DNA from: JAEXNA01 sp050486105
Lineage (GTDB): Bacteria > Vulcanimicrobiota > Xenobia > Xenobiales > JADMJV01
Reading direction: 5' to 3'
Assembly: GCA_050486105.1 (NCBI GenBank)
Contig: JBJHCR010000039.1
Coordinates: forward strand, 1-31,009
Length of the DNA stretch: 31,009 nt
A model generated the notes under the pieces. The model was given only the letters and a program-made list of their open reading frames with translations. It was not told the DNA's origin and searched no databases. Positions 14,381 through 22,553 of this stretch are shown one piece after another (the first letter of the stretch is position 1; every line of letters starts with the position of its first letter). The translations under genes were made by a program, and so were the position numbers.

Positions 14381-15421
14381 TCAGTATGCCGTGGCTTCCA
14401 GGCCGAGGCGCTCGGACAAGAGTTGGGCGAACTCTTTTTGAGCTTCAGGGTCCAAGACGTCCAGGGCTCGAATTCCCGTCAGCTTATGAACCAGATCGAC
14501 GCCTGCTTTAGTGGAGGCTGCCGGCCCGGCCACCATGTCCGGGGAGCGTCCAAAGGCCTTGATGATCCCCACCACAGAATAGGGATCGCAGGCGCACAGC
14601 ACCGTCAATTTCACCTGGGACCACAGCTCTTCAATGGCGGCTTCTCCGTTGTAGGCCTCCAGCGGTGAAGCCCCGGCCTCGGCCACCAGGACTTGAGTTC
14701 GACTCTGGGCAAAGCGAGCGAAAAGTTGTCTGAGAGCCGGGCGAAACACCTCTTCTGAGACCACCGTGGAAGGAAGACCAGCATCCACGAAATCGAAGAT
14801 CTCGCAGGCTCCGGCATCGCGCATGGACAGCACATCCCGATAGCGTCCGGCTCCGGTCAACTTGGCGCCCAGCACCGAATGACCAGCTCGACTGAGCAAT
14901 CGGACAGCAATGCGGGCGGCGGTGGTCTTGCCCGCCGACATGGACGACCCGATGAAGAGCACCGTGGGCAGCTTGAGCTCTTGTTCAGGAAGCTTGTCCA
15001 CAAACTGCCCCATGCTGAGCTTGGTTCCCCCCCGGCAGGCGTGACCCAGGTAGCGCAGCTTCGGCAGGCTCCCCAAGTAACTGGAAACCGAGGTAAGCTT
15101 TCCAAACAGGCCTGCCGGAGTCAATTGATCCATCTCCCCGTCGTCATCGATTTTTGTCCAGGTGCCAGTGGCCTCCAAAGTCGCCGAACGGTCCCCTAGG
15201 GCCCCCACAATTCGGTCTCCGGGCAGAATATTGGCTAGGCGTCCACACTTGAGCTCCACCAAGGAGAGCTGGTTCGGCGAGGAAAGAACTTGACCCACCA
15301 CATAGTCGGTGGCCTCCCAATGAGAGCGCTCCAAGGCCCTGATCTCGAAGCCTTTCTCAAGGTCCGAGATGCGGGCTACCGAACCGAAAAAATACTTACT
15401 CCCCAAGGGATTCAACTCCAT
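14381..15421 (-). CDS. P-loop protein, SIMIBI/DUF1611-like
   Basis: The 346-residue protein has an N-terminal domain of about 150 residues, then a beta strand and P-loop (LPTVLFIGSSMSAGKTTAAR; G158 to T166). The long G-x5-GKT loop resembles dethiobiotin synthetase and DUF1611-type NTPases. Downstream motifs are LGAKLTGAGRYRD, DAGACEIFDFVDAG, VLVAEAGASPLEAY and VLCACDPYSVVG. As established knowledge, some DUF1611 proteins (DgcN) N-acetylate D-glutamate; assignment of this protein to that activity is only a suggestion. Its ATG lies 26 bases inside the M20 gene, so it is translationally coupled to it as the last gene of a three-gene operon. Confidence 0.65.
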   Translation of the reverse strand: MELNPLGSKYFFGSVARISDLEKGFEIRALERSHWEATDYVVGQVLSSPNQLSLVELKCGRLANILPGDRIVGALGDRSATLEATGTWTKIDDDGEMDQLTPAGLFGKLTSVSSYLGSLPKLRYLGHACRGGTKLSMGQFVDKLPEQELKLPTVLFIGSSMSAGKTTAARIAVRLLSRAGHSVLGAKLTGAGRYRDVLSMRDAGACEIFDFVDAGLPSTVVSEEVFRPALRQLFARFAQSRTQVLVAEAGASPLEAYNGEAAIEELWSQVKLTVLCACDPYSVVGIIKAFGRSPDMVAGPAASTKAGVDLVHKLTGIRALDVLDPEAQKEFAQLLSERLGLEATAY

Positions 15422-16586
15422 CCTTTTGATGCAGCATCATAGCCAGCAGCAAAGTGCGCTCCAAGGTTTTGCTCAAAACGATATGCTCCTCGGGGTTATG
15501 GGCGCTGTCGCCCACCGCCCCCAAGCCGTCCAAGGTGGCAGTGTACAGACTGCAGGTGTTTCCGTCAGAACCTCCCCCAGCGACCCCTTCTTCAAGGTCC
15601 ATCCCCAGGTCTCTTCCCAGGCGCCGGGCCGTGCGCCAGAGCTTCTGATTTCGAGGGGTGGGCTCCAACGGTGGGCGGCCGAACCCCCCGTGGATTTCCA
15701 GGGTCACGGCAGGATTGCTGGGCTTCAAGCCCATGATCTTATGCTCGATGTCTCGAGCGTCGGCCACCCGAAGAACTCGAACATCGACGCGAGCTTCGCT
15801 GCTGGGAGCGATCACATTGGCCCGAAGCCCACCGTCCACCGTGCCCACGTTGACAGTGACCCCTCGGGAGGGATCGTTCAAGGCAAAGAGGCTTTGAATC
15901 ACGTGGGAGAGTTCGAGAATAGCGCTGACCCCTCTCTCCGGCTCTAGACCGGCGTGGGCGGCTCGCCCGTGAATTCTCACCGTAAATCCGCCCACTCCTT
16001 TACGGGCGGTCTTGATCTTGCCTTCGGGTCCCAAGGAAGGCTCCAAAACGAAAGCTCTTCGGGCAAACCGCGAAAGGCGCCGGATAGCCTTGGTGGACTC
16101 GAAACTTCCCACCTCTTCGTCGGAATTGATCAAGAGAACCGGTGTCAGAGCAGGCTCCTTTTGGCAGGAATTCAAAGCCTCAAGAGCGCTCAGCATCATC
16201 ACCAATCCGGCCTTCATATCATATACCCCGGGGCCGGCCACCCGATCACCTTCCACCTTAAAGGGCATCTGCTCTAAAATTCCTAGTGGCCACACGGTGT
16301 CCAAATGACCTAACAAAAGTTGATAGCCGAGGCCCTTCGAACGAGTTCTTGGATAAGCTAGCAGATGCCCACCGCTCTTGGGGCCAGGAAGTCGGCGCAC
16401 CGTGAAATCCAGGGCCTCCAGCCATCGGCTGGTGAGTTCGAGTGCGGGCTCCAGGGCCGAAGGATTCAAACTCGGGGTCTCTAGAGTGACCAGTTGCTGA
16501 AGACGGTGCAAGAATAGGTCTCGAGAGTTCTGCACCGCCTCGCGAACCTGCTCTCCTATTTGGGCCTCACAGGACACCTCGGTCAT
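15396..16586 (-). CDS. M20-family metallopeptidase (glutamate carboxypeptidase-like)
   Basis: The 396-residue protein contains the two-zinc M20 signature: LLLGHLDTVWPLG (H94, D96), GPGVYDMKAGL (D123), the catalytic and ligand pair NSDEEVGS (E157, E158), FVLEPS (E182) and a C-terminal His in DSAHNPEEH. A lid or dimerisation domain is inserted in the middle (GFTVRIHGRAAHAGLEPERG). M20 enzymes remove C-terminal or N-acyl groups from amino acids and peptides; the layout is nearest carboxypeptidase G2. No signal peptide, so cytoplasmic. It overlaps the flavin-reductase-like gene before it by 4 bases (ATGA) and the P-loop gene after it by 26, indicating one pathway, perhaps turnover of an acylated or gamma-linked amino acid. 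Confidence 0.9.
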   Translation of the reverse strand: MTEVSCEAQIGEQVREAVQNSRDLFLHRLQQLVTLETPSLNPSALEPALELTSRWLEALDFTVRRLPGPKSGGHLLAYPRTRSKGLGYQLLLGHLDTVWPLGILEQMPFKVEGDRVAGPGVYDMKAGLVMMLSALEALNSCQKEPALTPVLLINSDEEVGSFESTKAIRRLSRFARRAFVLEPSLGPEGKIKTARKGVGGFTVRIHGRAAHAGLEPERGVSAILELSHVIQSLFALNDPSRGVTVNVGTVDGGLRANVIAPSSEARVDVRVLRVADARDIEHKIMGLKPSNPAVTLEIHGGFGRPPLEPTPRNQKLWRTARRLGRDLGMDLEEGVAGGGSDGNTCSLYTATLDGLGAVGDSAHNPEEHIVLSKTLERTLLLAMMLHQKDGVESLGE

Positions 16587-17179
16587 CGCTGAAAGCCTAG
16601 TGGAAAGGGATAGCTTCGAGTTTCGGCGATACTGGCAAAGCGGCCCGGATGAAGGTAGGCCAACAGTGGCTGCCCAAAGATGAGATCCTGGTCATCCTTA
16701 TCCGAGCTTCTGAGGGCTTCAGGGTGCACGAAAGCCGCCACCACCCGGCCCAGCACCAAAGTGTTGGGTCCCAGATGGGGAACCGTTTGCTGCAACCGAC
16801 ATTCCAAGAAGACGTTGGAGTCGGCCACAAGGTCGGCCTTGATGGTGCTGGCAGGCACCGTGGGAATGGCTTGCAAACTGGGTTTCGAGCCCTCGGAAGC
16901 ACAGCGGGGGGCGGCCGCCAGGCTGGTGAGCAGAACCTGATCCGGCCGAGGAAAGCTGACCGCGAATTCTTCCGTACGCTCCAAGTTCTTGAGCGTCTGA
17001 TGCTCTGGACTACAGACGAAGCCAAAGAAGTTGTCCCAACTGCATGGAAAGGCCAGGTGTTTGGGTGCCAGGTCTGGGTTCCCAAGCTCGTCCCGGGTTC
17101 CCACCACCACCAAAGGAGCAACTTGAAAAAAGCGCTCCCAAATGGGAAAATCCAAGTCTAGACTCACCATGTTGTTCAT
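16583..17179 (-). CDS. Flavin reductase-like (FMN-binding split-barrel) protein
   Basis: The 198-residue protein fits the flavin-reductase domain: VVVGTRDELGNPDLAP in the first strand pair, FGFVCSPEHQTLKNLERT with the FMN phosphate region, EFAVSFPRPDQVLLTSLAA, and a later FLECRLQQTVPHLGPNTLV strand. Members reduce FMN or bind flavin for small oxidations. It is the first gene of a minus-strand operon: its end overlaps the M20 peptidase start by 4 bases. Divergent from the acylphosphatase gene, with only 35 bases between. The specific substrate is unknown. Confidence 0.82.
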   Translation of the reverse strand: MNNMVSLDLDFPIWERFFQVAPLVVVGTRDELGNPDLAPKHLAFPCSWDNFFGFVCSPEHQTLKNLERTEEFAVSFPRPDQVLLTSLAAAPRCASEGSKPSLQAIPTVPASTIKADLVADSNVFLECRLQQTVPHLGPNTLVLGRVVAAFVHPEALRSSDKDDQDLIFGQPLLAYLHPGRFASIAETRSYPFPLGFQR

Positions 17180-17214
17180 AAGACGATTAAACCATAAATT
17201 CCAGGCCGCCAGGC

Positions 17215-17559
17215 ATGATTTGGATCAGCCGATTTTCAGGGAACGGGCGGACCAAGAAAGCCGACGAGATCTTGGCTGGGTCTGATCTTCAACGCCTCGA
17301 GGCCCGGGTGAAAGGCCGAGTTCAGGGGGTCTGTTTTCGGCACTACACCAGCCGTCGAGCCCGTGAGTTGAACTTGCTTGGGTGGGTCAGAAACGAAAGT
17401 GACGGCTCGGTGATGGTGGCTGCCGAGGGACCTAGAATCCAGCTTGAGTCTTTGCTCGAGTTCCTGCAGGAAGGCCCGGAGTACGCCCGGGTCGACAAAG
17501 TTGAAACCCGCTGGGGTGCCGCCCTCGGTGATCTCCAGCCCTTTTCCGTGAAGCATTGA
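17215..17559 (+). CDS. acyP: Acylphosphatase
   Basis: Residues 27 to 114 match acylphosphatase: LEARVKGRVQGVCFRHYTSR with catalytic Arg42, then LLGWVRNESDGSVMVAAEG with catalytic Asn60. The enzyme hydrolyses acyl-phosphates such as acetyl phosphate or 1,3-bisphosphoglycerate. The ATG gives a longer-than-usual N-terminus of about 26 residues (acylphosphatases are about 90-100 residues); it is the only ATG before the domain, and an alternative start nearer the domain is possible. The gene is followed by the MBL-fold gene on the same strand. Confidence 0.92.
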   Translation: MIWISRFSGNGRTKKADEILAGSDLQRLEARVKGRVQGVCFRHYTSRRARELNLLGWVRNESDGSVMVAAEGPRIQLESLLEFLQEGPEYARVDKVETRWGAALGDLQPFSVKH

Positions 17560-17629
17560 AGTCATCCTCTGGTGGGTGGCCCAGAGTCTCTGGTAGGGGG
17601 CACCGAGGCTGTTCGCGAACGGCGCCCTC

Positions 17630-18529
17630 ATGAAGATTCACACCATCGATCAAGAGTTTCTTGGCACCCCCCAGGTGATCGCCAGCTATCTAGTGGAGGC
17701 GCCGGAAGGCAACATCCTCATTGAGACCGGGCCTGCGAGCACCCAGGCGGTCCTGGAAGGGAAAATTCAAGATTTGGGATTTTCGTTGGACTCGGTGGTG
17801 GCGGTGCTGGTGAGCCATATTCATTTAGACCACTCCGGAGGAGCCGGATACTGGGCCCAAAGGGGAGCCGAGGTGCACGTGCATCCCAAAGGAGCCCGTC
17901 ACCTTATTGAGCCCGATCGACTGTTAGCCAGCGCTCAAAGAATCTACCAGGATCGCATGGACATACTCTGGGGCAAGACCTTACCCTGCCCGGCCGATAC
18001 AGTTCATCCCTGGGAGGGGTCCACGAAGACCATCGCTGGGCTGGAGGTCACCGCCCACGACACTCCTGGTCACGCTAGCCACCATCTAGCGTTCCAGATC
18101 GAGGACCAGGTCTTCACCGGTGACGTAGGGGGAGTGCGGCTACCGGGTTCTCCTTACGTTTCGGTCCCGGCTCCGCCCCCGGAATTCGACCTCCTCACTT
18201 GGCTTAGCAGTCTGGATCGTCTTCTGGCCTTAAAACCCAACCGGTTGTACCTCACCCATTTTGGGGCAGCCGACAATGCCGTGGAGCACCTCGAGACTCT
18301 CAAGCGTCGGTTGCAACTCTGCACCGACTTTGTCACCCAACAGTTGGAGCAACAATCTGAGATCGACCTCAAGGTTCTCGAGCGCAGTTTTCAGAAGTGG
18401 GAGAGAGAGCAAGCTCTCTCCGCAGGGCTGGACCCCGACACCTATGAGGCCTATGAAAAAGCCAACCCAAGCTTCATGTCCGCTCAGGGTATCGCTCGCT
18501 ACTGGTTTAAGCTGAACCAGTGCGCTTGA
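17630..18529 (+). CDS. MBL-fold metallo-hydrolase
   Basis: This 299-residue protein has the beta-lactamase-fold metal site: VSHIHLDHSGGAGYW (H63, H65, D67, H68), PGHASHHLAF (H148), TGDVGGV (D165) and LTHFG near 210. The C-terminal 80 residues are a helical region (YEAYEKANPSFMSAQGIARY) found in members that hydrolyse thioesters or lactones. Substrate cannot be inferred; a glyoxalase II, lactonase or related hydrolase is possible. It follows acyP by about 70 bases and ends 12 bases from the convergent desaturase gene. Confidence 0.9.
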   Translation: MKIHTIDQEFLGTPQVIASYLVEAPEGNILIETGPASTQAVLEGKIQDLGFSLDSVVAVLVSHIHLDHSGGAGYWAQRGAEVHVHPKGARHLIEPDRLLASAQRIYQDRMDILWGKTLPCPADTVHPWEGSTKTIAGLEVTAHDTPGHASHHLAFQIEDQVFTGDVGGVRLPGSPYVSVPAPPPEFDLLTWLSSLDRLLALKPNRLYLTHFGAADNAVEHLETLKRRLQLCTDFVTQQLEQQSEIDLKVLERSFQKWEREQALSAGLDPDTYEAYEKANPSFMSAQGIARYWFKLNQCA

Positions 18530-18541
18530 GCCGAACACTTC

Positions 18542-19432
18542 TCACGGCCTGAGAGCCGGGACCGGTTCCGAATCTGGTGCATCCAACGCTTTGGCCTTCG
18601 ATGCCGGCAACCCTTTGGGAGTCTTGAGTTCCCAAACCAATCCTCCCCGTTTTAAGGCTAGTAGGACCAGCCAAGTCATATCCAGTTCCCACCACTTCAG
18701 ACCCTGTCGAGCCGAGTAGGGGAAGCGGTGGTGGTTGTTGTGCCAGCCTTCTCCAAAAGTGAGCAGGGCAGCCCACCAGCAGTTGGTGGAAAGATCATCG
18801 GTGTCGTGGCTGCGGTAGCCGAACATGTGGCCGGCACTGTTGATCAGCCAGGTGGCGTGATAGACCAGGGTCAGGCGCACGAAAACCCCGTAGACCAACC
18901 AACTGAGTCCACCCAAGCAATAAAGCACTATGCTGAAAAGAATCACCAGAAGCAGAAAGTTCTTATCGAGAAAACGGTGCACCGGGTCAGCACTCAGTCG
19001 GGGAGTGAGGCGTTCACGCAGCATCGGGTCCATCTTTCGAGGCGGATGGACCAGCATCCAGCCCAGATGGGCCCACCAGAACCCTCGACTGGCGTTGTGA
19101 GGGTCGCCTTCGTGATCAGAATGCTTATGATGTAGCCGATGCACCGCCGTCCAGGTGATAGGTCCTCCCTGGCCTGCAAGCACCGCAAAAAATGTGACCA
19201 CATACTCCAGACTTCTAGAAGTCTTGAAGCTTCGATGGGTCAGCAGTCGGTGATATCCCAGGGTGACACTGCCAGCGGTCAAGATGTAGAGAGCAAGCGC
19301 CAGAAACAGTCCACTCCAACTGAAGGTCCAGGGAGCAAGCAGAGCCCCGAAATGGACCACGGCGAATACCAAGGCGGTTGGGAAATCCCACGGGTGAGGG
19401 GGGTGGGGATGATTATTCTGGGGAGCCAGCAT
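18542..19432 (-). CDS. Acyl-CoA (stearoyl-CoA type) fatty acid desaturase
   Basis: The 296-residue integral membrane protein shows all three histidine boxes for a di-iron centre: HRLLTHR (from residue 61), HRLHHKH (from 98) and HNNHH (in EGWHNNHHRFPYSARQGLKWWELD). Several membrane segments surround them, for example the region around FPTALVFAVVHFGALLAPW. The usual reaction is delta-9 desaturation of an acyl-CoA or lipid chain using oxygen, so the organism is likely at least microaerobic. A purine-rich GGAAAGG lies about 12 bases before the ATG. The gene is convergent with the MBL gene and is followed by no partner. Confidence 0.93.
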   Translation of the reverse strand: MLAPQNNHPHPPHPWDFPTALVFAVVHFGALLAPWTFSWSGLFLALALYILTAGSVTLGYHRLLTHRSFKTSRSLEYVVTFFAVLAGQGGPITWTAVHRLHHKHSDHEGDPHNASRGFWWAHLGWMLVHPPRKMDPMLRERLTPRLSADPVHRFLDKNFLLLVILFSIVLYCLGGLSWLVYGVFVRLTLVYHATWLINSAGHMFGYRSHDTDDLSTNCWWAALLTFGEGWHNNHHRFPYSARQGLKWWELDMTWLVLLALKRGGLVWELKTPKGLPASKAKALDAPDSEPVPALRP

Positions 19433-19708
19433 GGACTTTGTTGCCTTTCCGCCGACAAAGGCTTGGCTTACAATCCTAACCTGGATAAGGTCGATCTGCT
19501 CTGAGCAGCAGAATCTACCGTCTCAGGAAGAATGCAGATGTCCTTTGTTATCTCTCCCAAGAGTTCAAGCCCTGCGGTCCTTAGCCTGCAGACGAATATC
19601 TTATAACGGGACAGTCAATAGAATCGATTAGAAGTCTGTGGTGTTGGGTTCCTCCGGGGATAACATCTAGCCCGACAAGGATCGCCGCTCAGACGCTGGA
19701 GACCCGCG
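19433..19708. other. Non-coding gap before the hypothetical gene
   Basis: It must contain the desaturase promoter. I saw no tRNA, strong hairpin or gene in it. Confidence 0.4.
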
Positions 19709-20101
19709 TCACTGCCAGTCCCCAGAGCCCCCATGGGCAAATGATATGGTGCCTGCTCTCAAGTCCACCTCTACGGTGATCCAGCGGTAGCCGGAACCCT
19801 GTTCCACACCCTGTTTAGAGGAGATCACTCCCCGATGACCCCCTTCGGCATGAGACTCAAGCCTCAAGGTTTTGCCGGCCGACCTCTTCAGCACCCCCTT
19901 GGCCAGTCGCTGGGATTCCTCGTCACCCACCACCCTTAGCCCCCACTTCCCGATGCTGAATCGACGGTCTTCCTCTGCAGCCTGAGGGTCGCAGCGTAAG
20001 GTTTGGGCGCTGGTCAAAGCCGACTCAGGAATGTCTCGGAGCACGACCTCCTCGACCTCGGTCAACTTCTTTCTTCCTAAAAGGCGTTCCCAAAGGCTCA
20101 T
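19709..20101 (-). CDS. Hypothetical protein
   Basis: I recognise no family. Two ATG starts exist in one frame: the longer at 20167, and the one used here at 20099-20101 (MSLWERLLGRKKLTEVEEVV). I prefer the shorter one because the extra 22 residues (MCFGTCIGTSEV...) look unlike a leader. The protein of about 130 residues is charged, has no membrane segment or signal peptide, and ends SYAGT-like Gly-rich (TISFAHGGSGDWQ). It lies just downstream of the ung gene on the same strand and may be co-transcribed with it. Confidence 0.55.
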   Translation of the reverse strand: MSLWERLLGRKKLTEVEEVVLRDIPESALTSAQTLRCDPQAAEEDRRFSIGKWGLRVVGDEESQRLAKGVLKRSAGKTLRLESHAEGGHRGVISSKQGVEQGSGYRWITVEVDLRAGTISFAHGGSGDWQ

Positions 20102-20191
20102 AGGCCTGTACTTCGCCTCGGTCCAAGGCCCAACCTCGCTAGTCCCGATGCAAGTTCCAAAACACAAAAGTCCGCCACCTAGAGCCTACAG

Positions 20192-20772
20192 TTAAGGCAA
20201 AGCCCAATCGATAGGCACCCTGCCAAATTCGTGAAGGTAGCGGTTGGTTTGGGAAAAATGGCGGCAACCGAAAAAACCCCGACCGGCGGAGAATGGCGAA
20301 GGGTGAGGGGCTTTGAGGACCAAATGACGTGATGGGTCGATCTGACGCCCTTTTTGCTGAGCTGGACTGCCCCAAAGCAGGAACACTGTCCCTCGGCAAT
20401 GCTCATTGATGGCCTCGACCACCCGATCTGTGAACTGTTCCCAACCGCGATTGGCGTGGGACTTCGGCTTGGAGCGTTCCACGGTGAGCACGCTGTTGAG
20501 CAGCAGGACTCCTTGGGTGGCCCAGTGTTGCAAGAATNNNNNNNNNNAGCCTGACCTGGTCCGTGATAGGGGTCTTGGCCAACAACCACGACCTTCAGTT
20601 TGTCTAGGGGGCAAAGCTTGATAGCCTCAAAAACCTGGGCTTGAGGAGGATACACCTCGCTCACCTTGCGACGGCCGGCCACGAAGGCCAACAACTCTTT
20701 GAAGTAAGGTTTCTCTTTCTCCGGACCCAGCAGGTCCGACCAGGCGAGGGTGGCTTCGGGAGAAGTTTCCAT
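20192..20772 (-). CDS. ung: Uracil-DNA glycosylase, interrupted by an assembly gap
   Basis: Two frames join across 10 N (20538-20547). The first part, from ATG at 20770-20772, gives METSPEATLAWSDLLGPEKE and the catalytic motif VVVGQDPYHGPGQA; the second gives WATQGVLLLNSVLTVERSK, VVEAINEHC, VFLLWGSPAQQKG and the leucine-loop motif APHPSPFSAGRGFFGCRHF. This is family 1 UDG, which removes uracil from DNA to start base-excision repair. By comparison with E. coli Ung, about 37 residues (roughly 110 bases) should lie between the halves; 10 N is a placeholder. The frame also opens upstream to 20937, but the N-terminus of the family fits the 20772 start. Confidence 0.93.
20538..20547. other. Assembly gap (10 N)
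   Basis: The gap lies inside ung and shifts the apparent frame. Comparison with E. coli Ung suggests that about 110 bases are missing. Confidence 0.95.
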
Positions 20773-20954
20773 ACAGGAGGCTTGGATGATTAGTGACAGG
20801 AACCTTTCGAGACCTTGAGCCCATAACGCTAAACCCTGGCGCGGAGGGGCCCGCATTCTGAAGTTTTGCCAGCTTAACAGAAAGACACTGACCTCATGGC
20901 GAGAGGCTCTCCCCTTAGCCTGTCCAATCCAGTGCACTCATAGGGAGATATGCA

Positions 20955-21210
20955 ATGAGGACTCATCGGCTACTCGTGAGCTACACTACCCTGGCACTCC
21001 TGCTTGCCGGCCCTCAACCGACTTCTTCACCTTCAGACACCCCGAGTCCGCAGCCCACTCCAGGTTCTACAGGCTCGACGAAGGTGGGTGATAGTCGAAG
21101 GAAAAGTTTCCGGTTGGTTCGGCAAATTGGTCCGCGCTAACTGTACGAATTTTTCATTCAAGAACAAAGGATTTCTCAAGACTAGAGGGAAACCCCTTAA
21201 GAGCAAGTGA
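20955..21210 (+). pseudogene. Small secreted protein, frameshifted, first in the pseudopilin operon
   Basis: A good ribosome site (GGGAG at 20943-20947) precedes ATG at 20955. The frame opens with a signal peptide (MRTHRLLVSYTTLALLLAG) and a Ser/Pro/Thr linker (PQPTSSPSDTPSPQPTPGST), then ends at TAA near 21138. The adjacent frame, from about 21085, encodes WVIVEGKVSGWFGK and FKNKGFLKTRGKPLKSK and stops at 21208-21210, overlapping the GTG of the next gene. One missing base near 21080 would join them into one secreted protein of about 85 residues. It may be a sequencing error, a real frameshift or a programmed one. The family is unknown. Confidence 0.55.
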
Positions 21211-22550
21211 TCCGGCGTCTTTTCAGTTGGCTGAAGAACTTTCCCCGAGCCAGCATCGGGTGGATTAAGGCTGCACTGGCCTACCTTGTGGAGAGCTTTT
21301 GGGAACTCTGGGATTGGCTGAAGTCACTTCCTAGACGCATCCGAGACTTTCTTCGATTTGCCTGGGATGAGTTTCGTCGAGGGGTCATCGAACTGAGCGT
21401 GAAGGTTCTCGCTCTGACCTCGCAGTTGGCCTTGGCTATTCTTAAGATTTTTCGAACCAGATTCGAGCCCGACCCGGCCACCGTTCCGAAACACAAGCTC
21501 AAGGTTCCCCAGCGCGGACGAAACGTGGCCCTCTTCAGTCGACAGTTTGCCGCCCTTATTCAAGGGGGAATTCCGTTAGTTCAAGCTTTGGACATCCTTT
21601 CCGAGCAACAAGAAGACCCTACAATGTCCTATGTCAGCGAGCAACTCGCCACTCGTCTTGGGGAAGGGTATAGCCTATCCAAGGCAACCTCTGAGTATCC
21701 CAAGATCTTTCCCCCGGTATTCTTTCACCTGTTGAAAGCCGGAGAAGGAACAGGCCGGCTCATGGAGGTCACTAATCGCTTAGCGGACCTTCTTGAGAAA
21801 GAATCCCATCTGGTCAGGAAGGTGCGGGGTGCCCTCTCTTATCCCGGATTTGTCTTAGTCTTGACCATGATTCTCACCCTGGCACTTTTCTCAACCGTTC
21901 TCCCGAGCTTTGCCGATTTTTACAAAGACTTCGATGTCGCCTTACCGTTGGCAACCGCTGCCATGATGGCCATCACCGAAGTGGTACGAACCATCTGGTT
22001 CTGGCTGGGGCTCGTCTTGATGTGCGGGGGCGCTTGGTATGCCTTCCAAAGGATCTGGGAAGTGGAGCAATACCGCAGGACCATTTTTATGGCTTTGATG
22101 GCCGTTCCCATGGTGGGAGCCATCGTGGAACAGAGTTGCCTGGCCCGATTTTCTTGGGTCATGGACCTCACTCAACGCGCGGGTATGGACCTCATGCGCT
22201 CAGTGAAACTAGCCTGCCTCAGTTCTGGAAGTCCGCTCCTGGAATACGATGCTCAACGGTTGGTTAAAGGGATCACCGACGGCGAGTCCCTTTCGGTCTT
22301 AATGTATAGGTCTGAACTCTATCCCCACTTGCTGCAGCAAATGGTGATGATGGGAGAGGAGACCTCTCGAAGCAGCGAGGCCTTCGGTCGCTCGGCGCAA
22401 TGGTTCGAAGAGACCGTAGAGTCCAGGATCGAGAGTTTTCAAGCCGCTTTTGAGCCAGTCATGATGGGTCTGGTCTCCGTCATTGTTGGAACCATTGTGC
22501 TCGCCGTGTTCATGCCTCTTTATGGTCTCTTAGAGAAACTTGGAGTATAG
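21207..22550 (+). CDS. Type II secretion/type IV pilus inner-membrane platform protein (PulF/PilC-like)
   Basis: The 447-residue protein has two T2SSF repeats: residues about 106-230 (VALFSRQFAALIQGGIPLVQ, FHLLKAGEGTGRLMEVTNR) and about 315-435 (FSWVMDLTQRAGMDLMRSV, MVMMGEETSRSSEAFGR). Membrane segments lie around 205-230, 260-285 and 415-440. These proteins form the platform on which pseudopilins are assembled. Unusual are the first 105 residues, an amphipathic Trp-rich extension (WIKAALAYLVESFWELWDWL) instead of the usual short N-terminus. GTG overlaps the previous stop (GTGA). The genes for the assembly ATPase and outer-membrane secretin are not in the window, so the machinery must be completed elsewhere. 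Confidence 0.9.
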   Translation: MIRRLFSWLKNFPRASIGWIKAALAYLVESFWELWDWLKSLPRRIRDFLRFAWDEFRRGVIELSVKVLALTSQLALAILKIFRTRFEPDPATVPKHKLKVPQRGRNVALFSRQFAALIQGGIPLVQALDILSEQQEDPTMSYVSEQLATRLGEGYSLSKATSEYPKIFPPVFFHLLKAGEGTGRLMEVTNRLADLLEKESHLVRKVRGALSYPGFVLVLTMILTLALFSTVLPSFADFYKDFDVALPLATAAMMAITEVVRTIWFWLGLVLMCGGAWYAFQRIWEVEQYRRTIFMALMAVPMVGAIVEQSCLARFSWVMDLTQRAGMDLMRSVKLACLSSGSPLLEYDAQRLVKGITDGESLSVLMYRSELYPHLLQQMVMMGEETSRSSEAFGRSAQWFEETVESRIESFQAAFEPVMMGLVSVIVGTIVLAVFMPLYGLLEKLGV

Positions 22551-22553
22551 CCG

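Noticed and set aside
15369..15947. 192-codon plus-strand frame
   Set aside because: It is antisense to the M20 gene with intact catalytic motifs.
16649..17161. 170-codon plus-strand frame
   Set aside because: It is antisense to the flavin-reductase-like gene.
19433..19708. Possible tRNA or small RNA between desaturase and hypothetical gene
   Set aside because: No T-loop GGTTCRANNC with paired acceptor arms found; no strong structure.
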